Source: JAVXGM01 sp036657395 (GTDB lineage: Bacteria; Bacillota; Clostridia; Peptostreptococcales; Anaerovoracaceae). Taken from it: a stretch of 64,000 nucleotides of DNA. The stretch spans positions 1-64,000 of the forward strand of contig JAVXGM010000007.1 of assembly GCA_036657395.1 (NCBI GenBank). The letters run 5' to 3'. Position numbers and translations under genes: made by a program. Positions 33,687-41,736 of this stretch are shown piece by piece; the first letter of the stretch is position 1, and the number at the start of each line of letters is the position of its first letter. Below the pieces are notes generated by a model. That model had not been told where the DNA came from, ran no database searches, and was given only the letters and a program-made list of their open reading frames with translations.

Positions 33687-33773
33687 TTTAAATTCTCCTT
33701 CTTTTTTTAAACTTCCCGATTATTTTGTCTCGATTTTGATTAAATAATACTATATTTATTCCTAAAACAAAAG

Positions 33774-33804
33774 TACCAGTGATCTTGTTTCTTCACATAC
33801 CAGT
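33774..33804 (-). promoter_or_regulatory. Direct-repeat operator candidate upstream of arcB
   Basis: TACCAGT occurs at 33774-33780 and again at 33798-33804 in the same orientation, 24 bp apart. It lies in the 146-bp gap between the MocR-like gene and arcB. MocR/GabR-type regulators commonly bind such direct repeats, and the GabR half-site resembles ATACCA. Confidence 0.5.
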
Positions 33805-33832
33805 CTTTGTTTTTCATAGGCTTAGTATAAAA

Positions 33833-35296
33833 CTACATTTTTTTCTGAATCTTCTGCATCTCTTCAATGAGTATTTTCATGCCTTTTGCCAATTCTTCCT
33901 CTGTAGGATAAGAATAGTTTAGACGTATATAATTCCCATCTGAATTTTTATTAGGGAAAAAAATCTCTCCCGGCATAAATGTAACGCCTCGCTTCTCCAC
34001 TGCACTTTCCAGTTTTTTAACCCTGATTTGTGGAGGGAGTTTTACCCATAGGAATACTCCTCCGGAAGGCCTGCTGTAAGACAGATCTATAGTTTCTTTT
34101 GCCTTTTCAAGGTATTGGCACATTAGCTCTTGCTTTTTTTTGTACACTTCCTTAAATTCCATTAGCTTTTCATTGAATATCCCTTGCTTCAAATAGTGGC
34201 ACACTAGCTTTTGCGGCATCCATTCTAGTGTAATCAGCCTTACTGACACTAAGTTGCTAAGGCTCTCAACCACAATCTTAGGAGCAACTACAAAAGAAAC
34301 TCCTACACCTGGAATCATAGTCAAAGAAAAAGAATGCATGTAAATCACATTGTCCCATCTGTCCATAGATTTAATTGTAGGCAATTGCTTCCCTTTAAAA
34401 AACAATTCCGAGGCTTCATCCTCTTCAATGATGGGCACTCGGTATTGATATGATAATTCCAACAGCTTTTTTCGCCGCTCTAAAGAAAGAACTACTCCTG
34501 TTGGATTGTGAAAACTAGAGTTCACATATATAAATTTAGGTTTGTGCAGTTCTAAAAGTGGTTCAAGGTGTTGGCACATAAGCCCGTCATCGTCCATTGG
34601 AACTGTAATAATCTTTCCACCTGCCAGCTCTATAGCCCTGAAAACATCTGGGGATGAACTCTCTTCCATTATGACTTTGTCACCTGGGGACAAGCATATC
34701 GTTACTAAAAAGTCTAGCACCTGGTTGTTTTCAGAAAAAACCTGAATTTGACTATGGTTTACTAGAATTCCTTTAGTTCGTAAAAACTTACTCATTTCCT
34801 TCCTAAGTTCTAAATCTCCCTGATATGGAGTATAAAAATAGGAAGGCTGATCTCCAACCCTAATAATTTCCGTAAATGCCTCTGTAATATCCTGCTGGTG
34901 ATATACATTACTATCAGCTATGCCAGCGCCAAAAGAAATTTTACTTATTCCTTGGGATTTCTCAAACAAATCATCAAAATTACTGTCCAAATTCAAATAT
35001 TCTTCTTTAACCATGTTGGCCCAGTTAACTTTTTGGGGCCGGCCTAAAATTTCCTTGGACTCATAGGTCACACGGTACCCAATCCCCTGATATGCGGTAA
35101 TCAACTCTTCCATCTTTAATTCATTATAAGCTTTAACTACCGTATTCCTATGTATACCAAGTTCCTTGGCTAAGGTTCTCTCAGATGGTAGGGCATAGCC
35201 ATCCAACAAATCTCCTGAAATGATTTTTTCTTTTATTTGAGAGAACAGTTGAAGATATAATGGCGTTTTTAACCCTTTATTTATCCAAGTCTTCAT
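33833..35296 (-). CDS. MocR-type GntR regulator with aminotransferase-like domain, PLP lysine missing
   Basis: This is a 487-residue regulator. A GntR winged helix lies at residues about 8-78 ('ALPSERTLAKELGIHRNTVV'), joined to a fold-type I aminotransferase-like domain. 'HNPTG' (263-267) is present. The PLP-Schiff-base lysine position reads 'SFSLTMIPG', with Leu325 (TTG codon at 34322-34324) where 'SFSKT' is normal. The 'EDDYDSE' motif is 'EEDEASE', so the other PLP contacts are also altered. It probably binds a ligand without PLP chemistry. The start overlaps the upstream methyltransferase gene by 20 nt. The arc operon lies downstream with matching direct repeats, making it the likely target. 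Confidence 0.85.
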   Translation of the reverse strand: MKTWINKGLKTPLYLQLFSQIKEKIISGDLLDGYALPSERTLAKELGIHRNTVVKAYNELKMEELITAYQGIGYRVTYESKEILGRPQKVNWANMVKEEYLNLDSNFDDLFEKSQGISKISFGAGIADSNVYHQQDITEAFTEIIRVGDQPSYFYTPYQGDLELRKEMSKFLRTKGILVNHSQIQVFSENNQVLDFLVTICLSPGDKVIMEESSSPDVFRAIELAGGKIITVPMDDDGLMCQHLEPLLELHKPKFIYVNSSFHNPTGVVLSLERRKKLLELSYQYRVPIIEEDEASELFFKGKQLPTIKSMDRWDNVIYMHSFSLTMIPGVGVSFVVAPKIVVESLSNLVSVRLITLEWMPQKLVCHYLKQGIFNEKLMEFKEVYKKKQELMCQYLEKAKETIDLSYSRPSGGVFLWVKLPPQIRVKKLESAVEKRGVTFMPGEIFFPNKNSDGNYIRLNYSYPTEEELAKGMKILIEEMQKIQKKM

Positions 35297-36428
35297 TTTT
35301 ACTTACCTTTTTCCCATGAAACTGGTAATAGCAAGTTTTCAATCTACCGTTATATAGTTTTCGCCTTCTGTCTGCTGGTCTTCCAAGGGTTTTTTGCTCT
35401 GCATCTTCATCTGTTGTGATAAAAAACAAAGACCAATCTGGATTTTTACCGCAGAAGAAATTTAAACTCTTGTAAATTCGCTCAATCTCCTTTTCCTCTC
35501 CAATTCGCATACCATATGGAGGATTTGTAATAATAATTCCATTTTCTTCTATTGGCCTAAGCTTAGTAATGTCTTGAGCTTCAAATGTAATACAATCATC
35601 TACTCCCGCCTCTACCGCATTTTCCTCTGCAGCCTTGATGGACCTTGTATCAATGTCATATCCATAAATTTTAATATCTGCATCGTGATCAATGGCTGCA
35701 TAGGCAACTTTTCGTTCTTCTTTCCACATCTCCTTTGGAATCATTTCCCATTCTTCACTTGCAAACTTTCTGTTAAGTCCAGGCGCAATTTTTCTGCCAA
35801 TCATAGCCGCTTCAATAGGAATAGTCCCAGATCCACAACAAGGGTCAACTAAGAGCCTACCTTCTCTCCAAAATGTTAACTGGACTAAAGCTGCCGCTAA
35901 AGTCTCTTTAATAGGGGCTACTACATCCTGAACACGATAGCCTCTTTTGTGAAGCCCAGATCCTGAAGTATCAATTGTAAGCGTTACATTGTCCTTTAAT
36001 ATGGTTACCTTTACTGTGTATTCTGCTCCAGTTTCTTCAAAAGTATCAACTCCATAAAAGTCTCTAAGTCTTTCAACTATGGCTTTTTTAGTAATGCTTT
36101 GGCAAGCAGGAACACTATGTAACTGTGATTTTACTGAAGTTCCTGTTACTGTAAACTTGCCATCTAAAGGGATTAATTCTTCCCAAGGTAAGGCTTTTGT
36201 CTGTTGAAAAAGGTCTTCAAATTCTCTTGCTTTAAACTCCCCCACCTTAAGAAGGACCCTATCTGCTGATCTTAGGTGAAGATTTGAACGGACAATGGCC
36301 CGCTCATCTCCCATATAGGTAATCTTCCCATCTTCTGCCTTAATTAATTTGTATCCTAATGCTTGAATTTCTCTTTTTACTACTGCTTCTAAACCAAATG
36401 TGGCTGTTGCAATTAATTCTAATTTCAT
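35277..36428 (-). CDS. THUMP-domain 23S rRNA (guanine-N2) methyltransferase, RlmL/YpsC-like
   Basis: This 383-residue protein has an N-terminal ferredoxin-like and THUMP RNA-binding region (about residues 1-160) and a Rossmann methyltransferase domain with 'LLVDPCCGSGTIPIEAA' and 'IIITNPPYGMRI' (NPPY). Relatives methylate a guanine of 23S rRNA. It corresponds to the N-terminal half of the E. coli bifunctional RlmKL, the usual length in Firmicutes. The MocR gene overlaps its 3' end by 20 nt and mreB lies 22 nt upstream, so the three are probably co-transcribed. Confidence 0.87.
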   Translation of the reverse strand: MKLELIATATFGLEAVVKREIQALGYKLIKAEDGKITYMGDERAIVRSNLHLRSADRVLLKVGEFKAREFEDLFQQTKALPWEELIPLDGKFTVTGTSVKSQLHSVPACQSITKKAIVERLRDFYGVDTFEETGAEYTVKVTILKDNVTLTIDTSGSGLHKRGYRVQDVVAPIKETLAAALVQLTFWREGRLLVDPCCGSGTIPIEAAMIGRKIAPGLNRKFASEEWEMIPKEMWKEERKVAYAAIDHDADIKIYGYDIDTRSIKAAEENAVEAGVDDCITFEAQDITKLRPIEENGIIITNPPYGMRIGEEKEIERIYKSLNFFCGKNPDWSLFFITTDEDAEQKTLGRPADRRRKLYNGRLKTCYYQFHGKKVSKNEDLDK

Positions 36429-36450
36429 TCTCTTCTCCCATGTATATTAT

Positions 36451-37473
36451 TTAACTATACGATTCTCTTCGATTTAACTGATTTCTACTAATAGTCTCTA
36501 GGGAATCTAGAGCCTCTCCTGTACCAATGGCTACGCAAGACTTTGCATCCTCTGCAATTGTAACCTTAATGCCAGTTCTTTCTGTTATTCTTCTGTCGAT
36601 GCCCCACAGATAAGAGCCTCCTCCTGTAAGCATAATGCCTGCGCTGCTAATATCTGCTGCCAATTCAGGTGGTGTTTTTTCTAAAACGCTGTGAACCGAT
36701 TCGCAGATCGTTGTTAATGGTTCATCTAAAGCGTCCATAATCTCCCCGGAATTCACCTGTATGGTTTTAGGCAAACCAGTAATTAAATCTCTGCCTCTAC
36801 ATGTAACGCTTATTTCTTCTTCCCGAGGAAAGGCTGTCCCAATTTCCATCTTTATCTCTTCTGATGTTCGTTCTCCTACATATAAATTATGCTGTTTTCG
36901 CATATACTTAATAATGTAATCATCAAATTTATCTCCACCTATTTTTTCTGAAATGCTAGTCACGATACCACCTAAAGATATCACTGCAATATCCGTAGTC
37001 CCGCCACCTATATCAATGACCATCACACCATCAGGTTTTGATATATCAATTCCTGCACCAATTGCCGCTGCAATAGGTTCTTCCATAAGATATACCGACT
37101 TACCGCCAGCTTGAATAGCTGCCTCCCTTACGGCACGTTTTTCCACTTCTGTCACTCCGCTGGGAACGCATACCATAAGCTTAGGGCGAAAAAACTTCCC
37201 CGTGCCGCAAGCCTTTTTAATAAAATATTTAAGCATTCGCTCTGTCATATCATAATCGGAAATCACTCCTTCTTTTAAAGGCCTGACTGCCACAATATTA
37301 GCTGGGGTTCTCCCAATCATTTGCCTAGCCTCTTCTCCCACTGCTAAAATCTGATCCGTATCTCGATTAATTGCTACCACTGAAGGTTCGTTTAGTACGA
37401 TCCCTTTTCCTTTTATATAAACCAGAACATTGGCTGTCCCAAGATCAATTCCTACTTCCTCTGTAAATCCCAT
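36451..37473 (-). CDS. mreB: Rod-shape determining protein MreB/Mbl
   Basis: A bacterial actin that organises cell-wall synthesis along the cylinder. It has 340 residues with the actin-fold phosphate loops 'GIDLGTANVLVY' and 'DIGGGTTDIAVISLG', and 'GGGSYLWGID' near the C-terminus. It is isolated from mreC and mreD, as are Mbl and MreBH paralogues, so it may be an extra copy. Its promoter region faces the APC permease promoter. Function as cell-shape actin is firm; the paralogue type is not. Confidence 0.88.
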   Translation of the reverse strand: MGFTEEVGIDLGTANVLVYIKGKGIVLNEPSVVAINRDTDQILAVGEEARQMIGRTPANIVAVRPLKEGVISDYDMTERMLKYFIKKACGTGKFFRPKLMVCVPSGVTEVEKRAVREAAIQAGGKSVYLMEEPIAAAIGAGIDISKPDGVMVIDIGGGTTDIAVISLGGIVTSISEKIGGDKFDDYIIKYMRKQHNLYVGERTSEEIKMEIGTAFPREEEISVTCRGRDLITGLPKTIQVNSGEIMDALDEPLTTICESVHSVLEKTPPELAADISSAGIMLTGGGSYLWGIDRRITERTGIKVTIAEDAKSCVAIGTGEALDSLETISRNQLNRRESYS

Positions 37474-37705
37474 ATTTTGACTCCTCCTTACAAATATTAT
37501 CTCCTTGAGAAGTCTTTTTTATTCTACCACATTTTTACACAAAGATCTTAAGATTTTCCCCGGACATTTGGAAACTTTTTTCTATTTTTTTAGAAGAAAA
37601 TTGCTAGTTTTGAGGGTTTTATTTTCTTGTCGGTTCTTGTATTTTCTCCTCGTATTTTCTTTAGAACCTGTTGTTTTCTCCCATTCACAGCCATCTTGCT
37701 TATTT

Positions 37706-37720
37706 TGGCACGGCACTTGC
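37706..37720 (+). promoter_or_regulatory. Sigma-54 promoter of the APC permease
   Basis: TGGCACGGCACTTGC matches the RpoN consensus. GG (37707-37708) and GC (37719-37720) are 10 bp apart. The predicted start near 37732 leaves a 34-nt leader before the ATG at 37766. Upstream, GTATTTTCT occurs twice 13 bp apart (37639 and 37652) and GGTTCT/AGAACC flank them (37632-37668), a possible activator site. The rest of 37474-37765 shows no gene. Confidence 0.8.
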
Positions 37721-37765
37721 GTTATACAAAGCCAAGTAGATAAAGCTTTTAAGGAGGAAACTATT

Positions 37766-39172
37766 ATGAATGGAAATAATCAAAGTTTACAAAAAACGTT
37801 TAAATCAAGGGACGTATTAGCCATGGCATTTGGAACCATGATTGGTTGGGGTTGGATCATGCTTTCCGGTCAATGGGCTGCTTCAGCTGGGATGCTAGGA
37901 GCCATCGGTGCCTACGTAATCGGTGCTATTTTATGTGTCTTCGTAGGTCTTGTGTATGCAGAACTTACTCCTGCCATCCCATTTACTGGAGGCAGTGTTG
38001 TGTTTGCATATAAAGCCATGGGCTATTGGCCGTCTGTACTTGCAGGTCTTGCTACTGCCTTTGCCTATATTGGTGTTGCCGCTTGGGAGGGACCGGCCTT
38101 CGCTACTGCATTAAACTATGTTGTGGAAATACCAAAAATCGGACACTTATGGAATGTCCAAGGGGCCGACGTCTTTATATCTGTCTGTCTTGTTTCTGTA
38201 ATTGCATCTGTAGTAATTACCATAGTTAATTATCGAGGTGCAAAACAAACAGCTATATTCCAATCTATTGCAACTGTTGGACTTGTAGCTGTAGGCCTTG
38301 TATTCCTTACTGGAGGCGTTGCCTTTGGGGATGTGGAATATACAAAACCATTATTTACTTCATTTGGCGGGTTTACCGTTGTGCTATTAATGGTTCCTGC
38401 CATGTTCGTTGGTTTTGACGTAATACCACAATCAGCTGGAGAAATGGATGTACCATTAAAGAAGATTCCAAGAATACTAATAATCTCAATTTGTGCAGCA
38501 GCCGTTTGGTATATGTTAATGATTTTAGCAACTTGCCTTTCTGCACCGACTTCAGTGCGTGTAAATGGGGTTATACCTGTTGCCGATGCAATGGCTTTTG
38601 CTTTTGGTAGTGCTGTTTGGGGAAAGATTTGTATCATTGGCGCCCTATGCGGGATTTTAACTAGTTGGAACGGATTCCTTTACGGTGGTGCTAGGGTACT
38701 GTTTTCCTTGGCAAATGCAAAGATGTTACCAGGATTCTTGGCAAAGGTTCACCCAAAGCATCAAACGCCCTGTAACGCAGTTCTATTTTGCGGAGCACTC
38801 TCCACATTTTCATGCCTACTTGGCACTGGCGCATTAACTTGGTTTGTAAATGCAAGCTCATTTGGGGTAGTGCTTATTTACCTTATGGTTTCTCTTTCCT
38901 TTATCGTGCTTCGAGTTACACAGCCTGATTTAGAGCGGCCATATAAGATTAAACATGCAAAGTTTGTAGGAACTATGTCTGTTGGTGTAGCGTTGTTTTT
39001 CGCTTTCCTTTACCTGCCAATGGGTCCTAATCCTCTTGTAGGTGTTGAATGGGCTCTTGTCTGTGGTTGGTTTGCTCTAGGATTAATCCTAGCAGTATAT
39101 GCAAGAGGAAGACACCATAGCATCACTCCCCTTGAAAGAGAAAGGCTTTTATTTAAAACAGAGGAAAGCTAG
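37766..39172 (+). CDS. APC-family amino acid permease
   Basis: This 468-residue permease of the amino acid-polyamine-organocation superfamily has about 12 helices. The first carries 'AFGTMIGWGWIMLSGQW', the family's substrate-binding break. I start at 37766 because AAGGAGGAAA (37751-37760) lies 5 nt upstream. The frame is open back to 37505 but the promoter lies inside that stretch. The substrate is unknown. Ornithine-arginine exchange is conceivable because the arc operon is 4 kb away, but nothing in the sequence shows it. Transcription appears to depend on sigma-54, implying an activator elsewhere or the one at 18 kb. Confidence 0.85.
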   Translation: MNGNNQSLQKTFKSRDVLAMAFGTMIGWGWIMLSGQWAASAGMLGAIGAYVIGAILCVFVGLVYAELTPAIPFTGGSVVFAYKAMGYWPSVLAGLATAFAYIGVAAWEGPAFATALNYVVEIPKIGHLWNVQGADVFISVCLVSVIASVVITIVNYRGAKQTAIFQSIATVGLVAVGLVFLTGGVAFGDVEYTKPLFTSFGGFTVVLLMVPAMFVGFDVIPQSAGEMDVPLKKIPRILIISICAAAVWYMLMILATCLSAPTSVRVNGVIPVADAMAFAFGSAVWGKICIIGALCGILTSWNGFLYGGARVLFSLANAKMLPGFLAKVHPKHQTPCNAVLFCGALSTFSCLLGTGALTWFVNASSFGVVLIYLMVSLSFIVLRVTQPDLERPYKIKHAKFVGTMSVGVALFFAFLYLPMGPNPLVGVEWALVCGWFALGLILAVYARGRHHSITPLERERLLFKTEES

Positions 39173-39212
39173 ACTTATTAATTACTTTTACGCCACCTCT
39201 TCAAAATTAATT

Positions 39213-39241
39213 GCATATCAAAAGAAGGGTTCACATATATT
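39213..39241 (+). promoter_or_regulatory. Possible sigma-E sporulation promoter of spoIIID
   Basis: GCATATC (39213-39219), a 14-bp spacer and CATATATT (39234-39241) resemble the sigma-E consensus. spoIIID is a sigma-E gene in Bacillus. The match is by eye only. Confidence 0.4.
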
Positions 39242-39306
39242 ATCATAACGAAACGGTTAATTTTAACTGTTTTAATATTATGATAGAGGTGGTGAACTGG
39301 CTTAAC

Positions 39307-39561
39307 ATGAAGGATTACATAGAAGAAAGAGTACTGGAGCTTGCTAAATATATTATTGAAACAGGCGAGACAGTACGGTCAACTGCAAAGAAATTTCGTG
39401 TCTCAAAATCTACAGTACACAAGGACATCACTGAACGACTCCTTGAGATAAACCCGGGATTGGCTGCGGAAGTCAAAGCGGTTCTAGATAACAATAAAGC
39501 GGAAAGGCACATTCGTGGTGGCCTTGCCACAAAAGAAAAATATATGCACCCTGAAGAGTAG
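39307..39561 (+). CDS. spoIIID: Sporulation transcription factor SpoIIID
   Basis: SpoIIID is a small DNA-binding regulator of mother-cell genes. The 84-residue protein begins 'MKDYIEERVLELAKYI', has the helix-turn-helix 'TVRSTAKKFRVSKSTVHKDI', and ends with 'ERHIRGGLATKEKY', closely matching the family. I start at ATG 39307. An in-frame GTG at 39292 is closer to the AGAGGTGG site but leaves too short a spacing, while the ATG leaves a rather long one. The frame extends further upstream to 39211 but overlaps the putative promoter. Confidence 0.92.
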   Translation: MKDYIEERVLELAKYIIETGETVRSTAKKFRVSKSTVHKDITERLLEINPGLAAEVKAVLDNNKAERHIRGGLATKEKYMHPEE

Positions 39562-39593
39562 ATAATTCATTTGTTTTTTCAGTAGTATAACTT

Positions 39594-39648
39594 GCAAAAA
39601 AAGGGTATTATCAGACTAAGATTTTTAGTCCTTGATAATACTCTTTTT
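39594..39648. terminator. Bidirectional intrinsic terminator
   Basis: AAAAAGGGTATTATCA pairs with TGATAATACTCTTTTT, with an inner GACTAA/TTAGTC. A- and T-runs on both sides serve spoIIID and the convergent HutD-like gene. Confidence 0.85.
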
Positions 39649-39746
39649 ACTTGCCCAAACTCCTTTATTATAATTAAAAAAAAGAGATGTCCTGATATGG
39701 ATTGTTTAAAATCACTCTATTAAAAAGTATATAAGATAAGCAGGCG

Positions 39747-40838
39747 TTACTTTTTCTTTTTAGGCTTATCTGGCAAATATACATTTCTGGCAGTAATTTT
39801 ATATTTCTTTAAGATACGTTCAGCAATCGGATTTGTTTTACTCTCTTTTTCAAGGACACCCTTCTCGTATTCTGTAAGGGTGTCCACAGGCTTCATATGC
39901 TTCCCTACTGGCTTTGGCAAGACTATAAGGTATATTGCTGGGTTAACAATTAAAACATCTACTAATGTCCACAATATTCCTCCCAAAATTAAAACTGACG
40001 GAACATAATTATCATATCCTAGCATAATACCTAAAGCTAAAACAATAAGCCATAAAAAAAATGGTATTGCTGGTCGTTCAATAATATTAATTTTCTTCTT
40101 TAAAATTTCATCAAACCAAACTTCTCTGAGAAACTTAAATATATAATGGCTCCCCCGAAATCTTGTCAAAGATATTTTCATTACTTGTATGTAATCATCT
40201 ATACAGATTGGTTCTGGTGGAATAATTTCAGGACCTAAGGACATGTCATTAAAAAATATCTGGGCATGGATTGCTTTCCCTTCTCCCATAATTCCTACAT
40301 TCACCTCTTCTTCCTTGTCATAGTGAATAATAAGTTGATCTCCCATATTTAACATACAGCTTTCTTTTCCGAATGTAACTACGCTGTATCCTTCGTGGCA
40401 ATAAATCCCCTGAACATTTTGTTCATATTCTTCCGGGTCTTCAAAATCTAAAGCTGTCTTCTCTGTCCCTAGTTTCACTACAGACAAGTGTCCCTGATTG
40501 CCTTTACGAACCATCAAGTTATAGTCAGTAATTTTTCCAAAGCTTTTAGTTCTATAGCCTCCATCGAAACGATCTTGTTCTAAAGCCTTTAAGCGAACAA
40601 CTCGCTCACCCTCATATGTAAGAATTACATCCCCTTCAAGTACAATGATCACCCTGTCATAATCAGGCAAAAATGTAAACTTAGACTCTTCCTGGGCGAC
40701 TGTAGCTGAACTTAAGCGCCACAAAAAATCTCTGTTTCCATATTCAGCTTCAGGTGGAAAAATAGCAAATTCCTTGGTTGAACCGCCACTCCAGGATTTT
40801 GACTGAAAGCTTTCATTTTTGTAAATAGTATAATCCAT
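39747..40838 (-). CDS. HutD/Ves-like cupin with C-terminal membrane segments
   Basis: This is a 363-residue protein. Residues about 1-195 form a HutD/Ves-type bicupin, with 'SWSGGSTKEFAIFPPEAEYG' and 'FTFLPDYDRVIIVLEGDVILTYEG'. A linker follows, then two predicted membrane helices (about 258-276 and 279-307) and a basic C-terminal tail ending KKKK. Ordinary HutD proteins are about 190 residues and soluble. No histidine utilisation gene is nearby. It starts one base after the yitT stop and is last in a run with ygiQ, the methyltransferase and yitT. The function is unknown. Confidence 0.7.
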   Translation of the reverse strand: MDYTIYKNESFQSKSWSGGSTKEFAIFPPEAEYGNRDFLWRLSSATVAQEESKFTFLPDYDRVIIVLEGDVILTYEGERVVRLKALEQDRFDGGYRTKSFGKITDYNLMVRKGNQGHLSVVKLGTEKTALDFEDPEEYEQNVQGIYCHEGYSVVTFGKESCMLNMGDQLIIHYDKEEEVNVGIMGEGKAIHAQIFFNDMSLGPEIIPPEPICIDDYIQVMKISLTRFRGSHYIFKFLREVWFDEILKKKINIIERPAIPFFLWLIVLALGIMLGYDNYVPSVLILGGILWTLVDVLIVNPAIYLIVLPKPVGKHMKPVDTLTEYEKGVLEKESKTNPIAERILKKYKITARNVYLPDKPKKKK

Positions 40839-40839
40839 G

Positions 40840-41736
40840 TTAATGTTCCTTATCTATATCGTTAAAACCTGCACCTGCACCCCATACTGCTTCTACAGAA
40901 AGTACTGTAACAAATGCTTTAGGGTCTAACTCTGCAATTTTTCTACGAGCCACTACACTTTCTCTTGGAGAACATAAAAGGCTTAGTTTGCATTGCTCCT
41001 GCTTTGTGTATTCTCCTACAATCGTTGAGCTGGAAACACCTCTGTCCATCTCCTTCATAATATATTCTGAAATTTCTTCAGACTTACAAGTAATAATGTC
41101 AAGCTGAACTATCTTATCCTCAAAACCATATATAACAATGTCTACCATTCTAGTCATAATCACTTGGGTTACCAAGGCATAAAGAGCGATATTTCTTCCA
41201 AATATAAGGGCAGAAGTAGTGATAATGACACCATCTATCACTAATAAAATTTTACTTACACTTACTTGTGGGAAGAATTTTCTCTGTATAATTCTGGCAA
41301 TAGCATCTGTTCCACTAAATGAATATCCTCTCCAAAACACTACTCCGACACAGATTCCTGTAAACACACCACAAAATATGGCTGCCAAAATCAAATCCTT
41401 TTCCTCCAGTAGCTGTATATTCATTTTTTCAAATATAAATAAAATCGCCGGATACATGATTGTAAGAAACAAAATCTTACGAAATTCCTTAAATCCTAAG
41501 AAAATAGCTACACTTATTAAAATCAAAATAGATCCGCCATAATATAGTATTGAAAAGTCAATATTCACATATCTTTGTACCATAACTACAATGCCTGTGA
41601 TACCTCCACTAGTCAGTCCATTAGGAATAAGTACTCCCACTGTAGAAAATGCACCTACACAACATGCTGGCACGAGAAACAAAATATCTATTGCCACTCT
41701 TTTTATCTTTTGTTTAGTGGTATCCTTAATCGTCAT
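40840..41736 (-). CDS. YitT family membrane protein (DUF161-DUF2179)
   Basis: This 298-residue protein has about five or six hydrophobic helices and a C-terminal soluble DUF2179 domain ('SEEISEYIMKEMDRGVSSST'). The 'NGLTSGGITGIVVMVQ' and 'YSFSGTDAIARII' segments are typical. YitT proteins are of unknown function. The ATG overlaps the end of the upstream methyltransferase gene by 11 nt, indicating coupling. Confidence 0.85.
   Translation of the reverse strand: MTIKDTTKQKIKRVAIDILFLVPACCVGAFSTVGVLIPNGLTSGGITGIVVMVQRYVNIDFSILYYGGSILILISVAIFLGFKEFRKILFLTIMYPAILFIFEKMNIQLLEEKDLILAAIFCGVFTGICVGVVFWRGYSFSGTDAIARIIQRKFFPQVSVSKILLVIDGVIITTSALIFGRNIALYALVTQVIMTRMVDIVIYGFEDKIVQLDIITCKSEEISEYIMKEMDRGVSSSTIVGEYTKQEQCKLSLLCSPRESVVARRKIAELDPKAFVTVLSVEAVWGAGAGFNDIDKEH

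Noticed and set aside
37505..37765. N-terminal extension of the APC permease
   Set aside because: The extra 87 codons include the sigma-54 promoter and look non-homologous. AAGGAGGAAA precedes the ATG at 37766.
37766..39172. ArcD arginine-ornithine antiporter
   Set aside because: The permease is divergent, 4 kb from the arc genes and under a sigma-54 promoter. The sequence does not identify the substrate.
39747..40838. Histidine utilisation operon
   Set aside because: Only the HutD-like domain is present. No hutH, hutU, hutI or hutG gene is seen.
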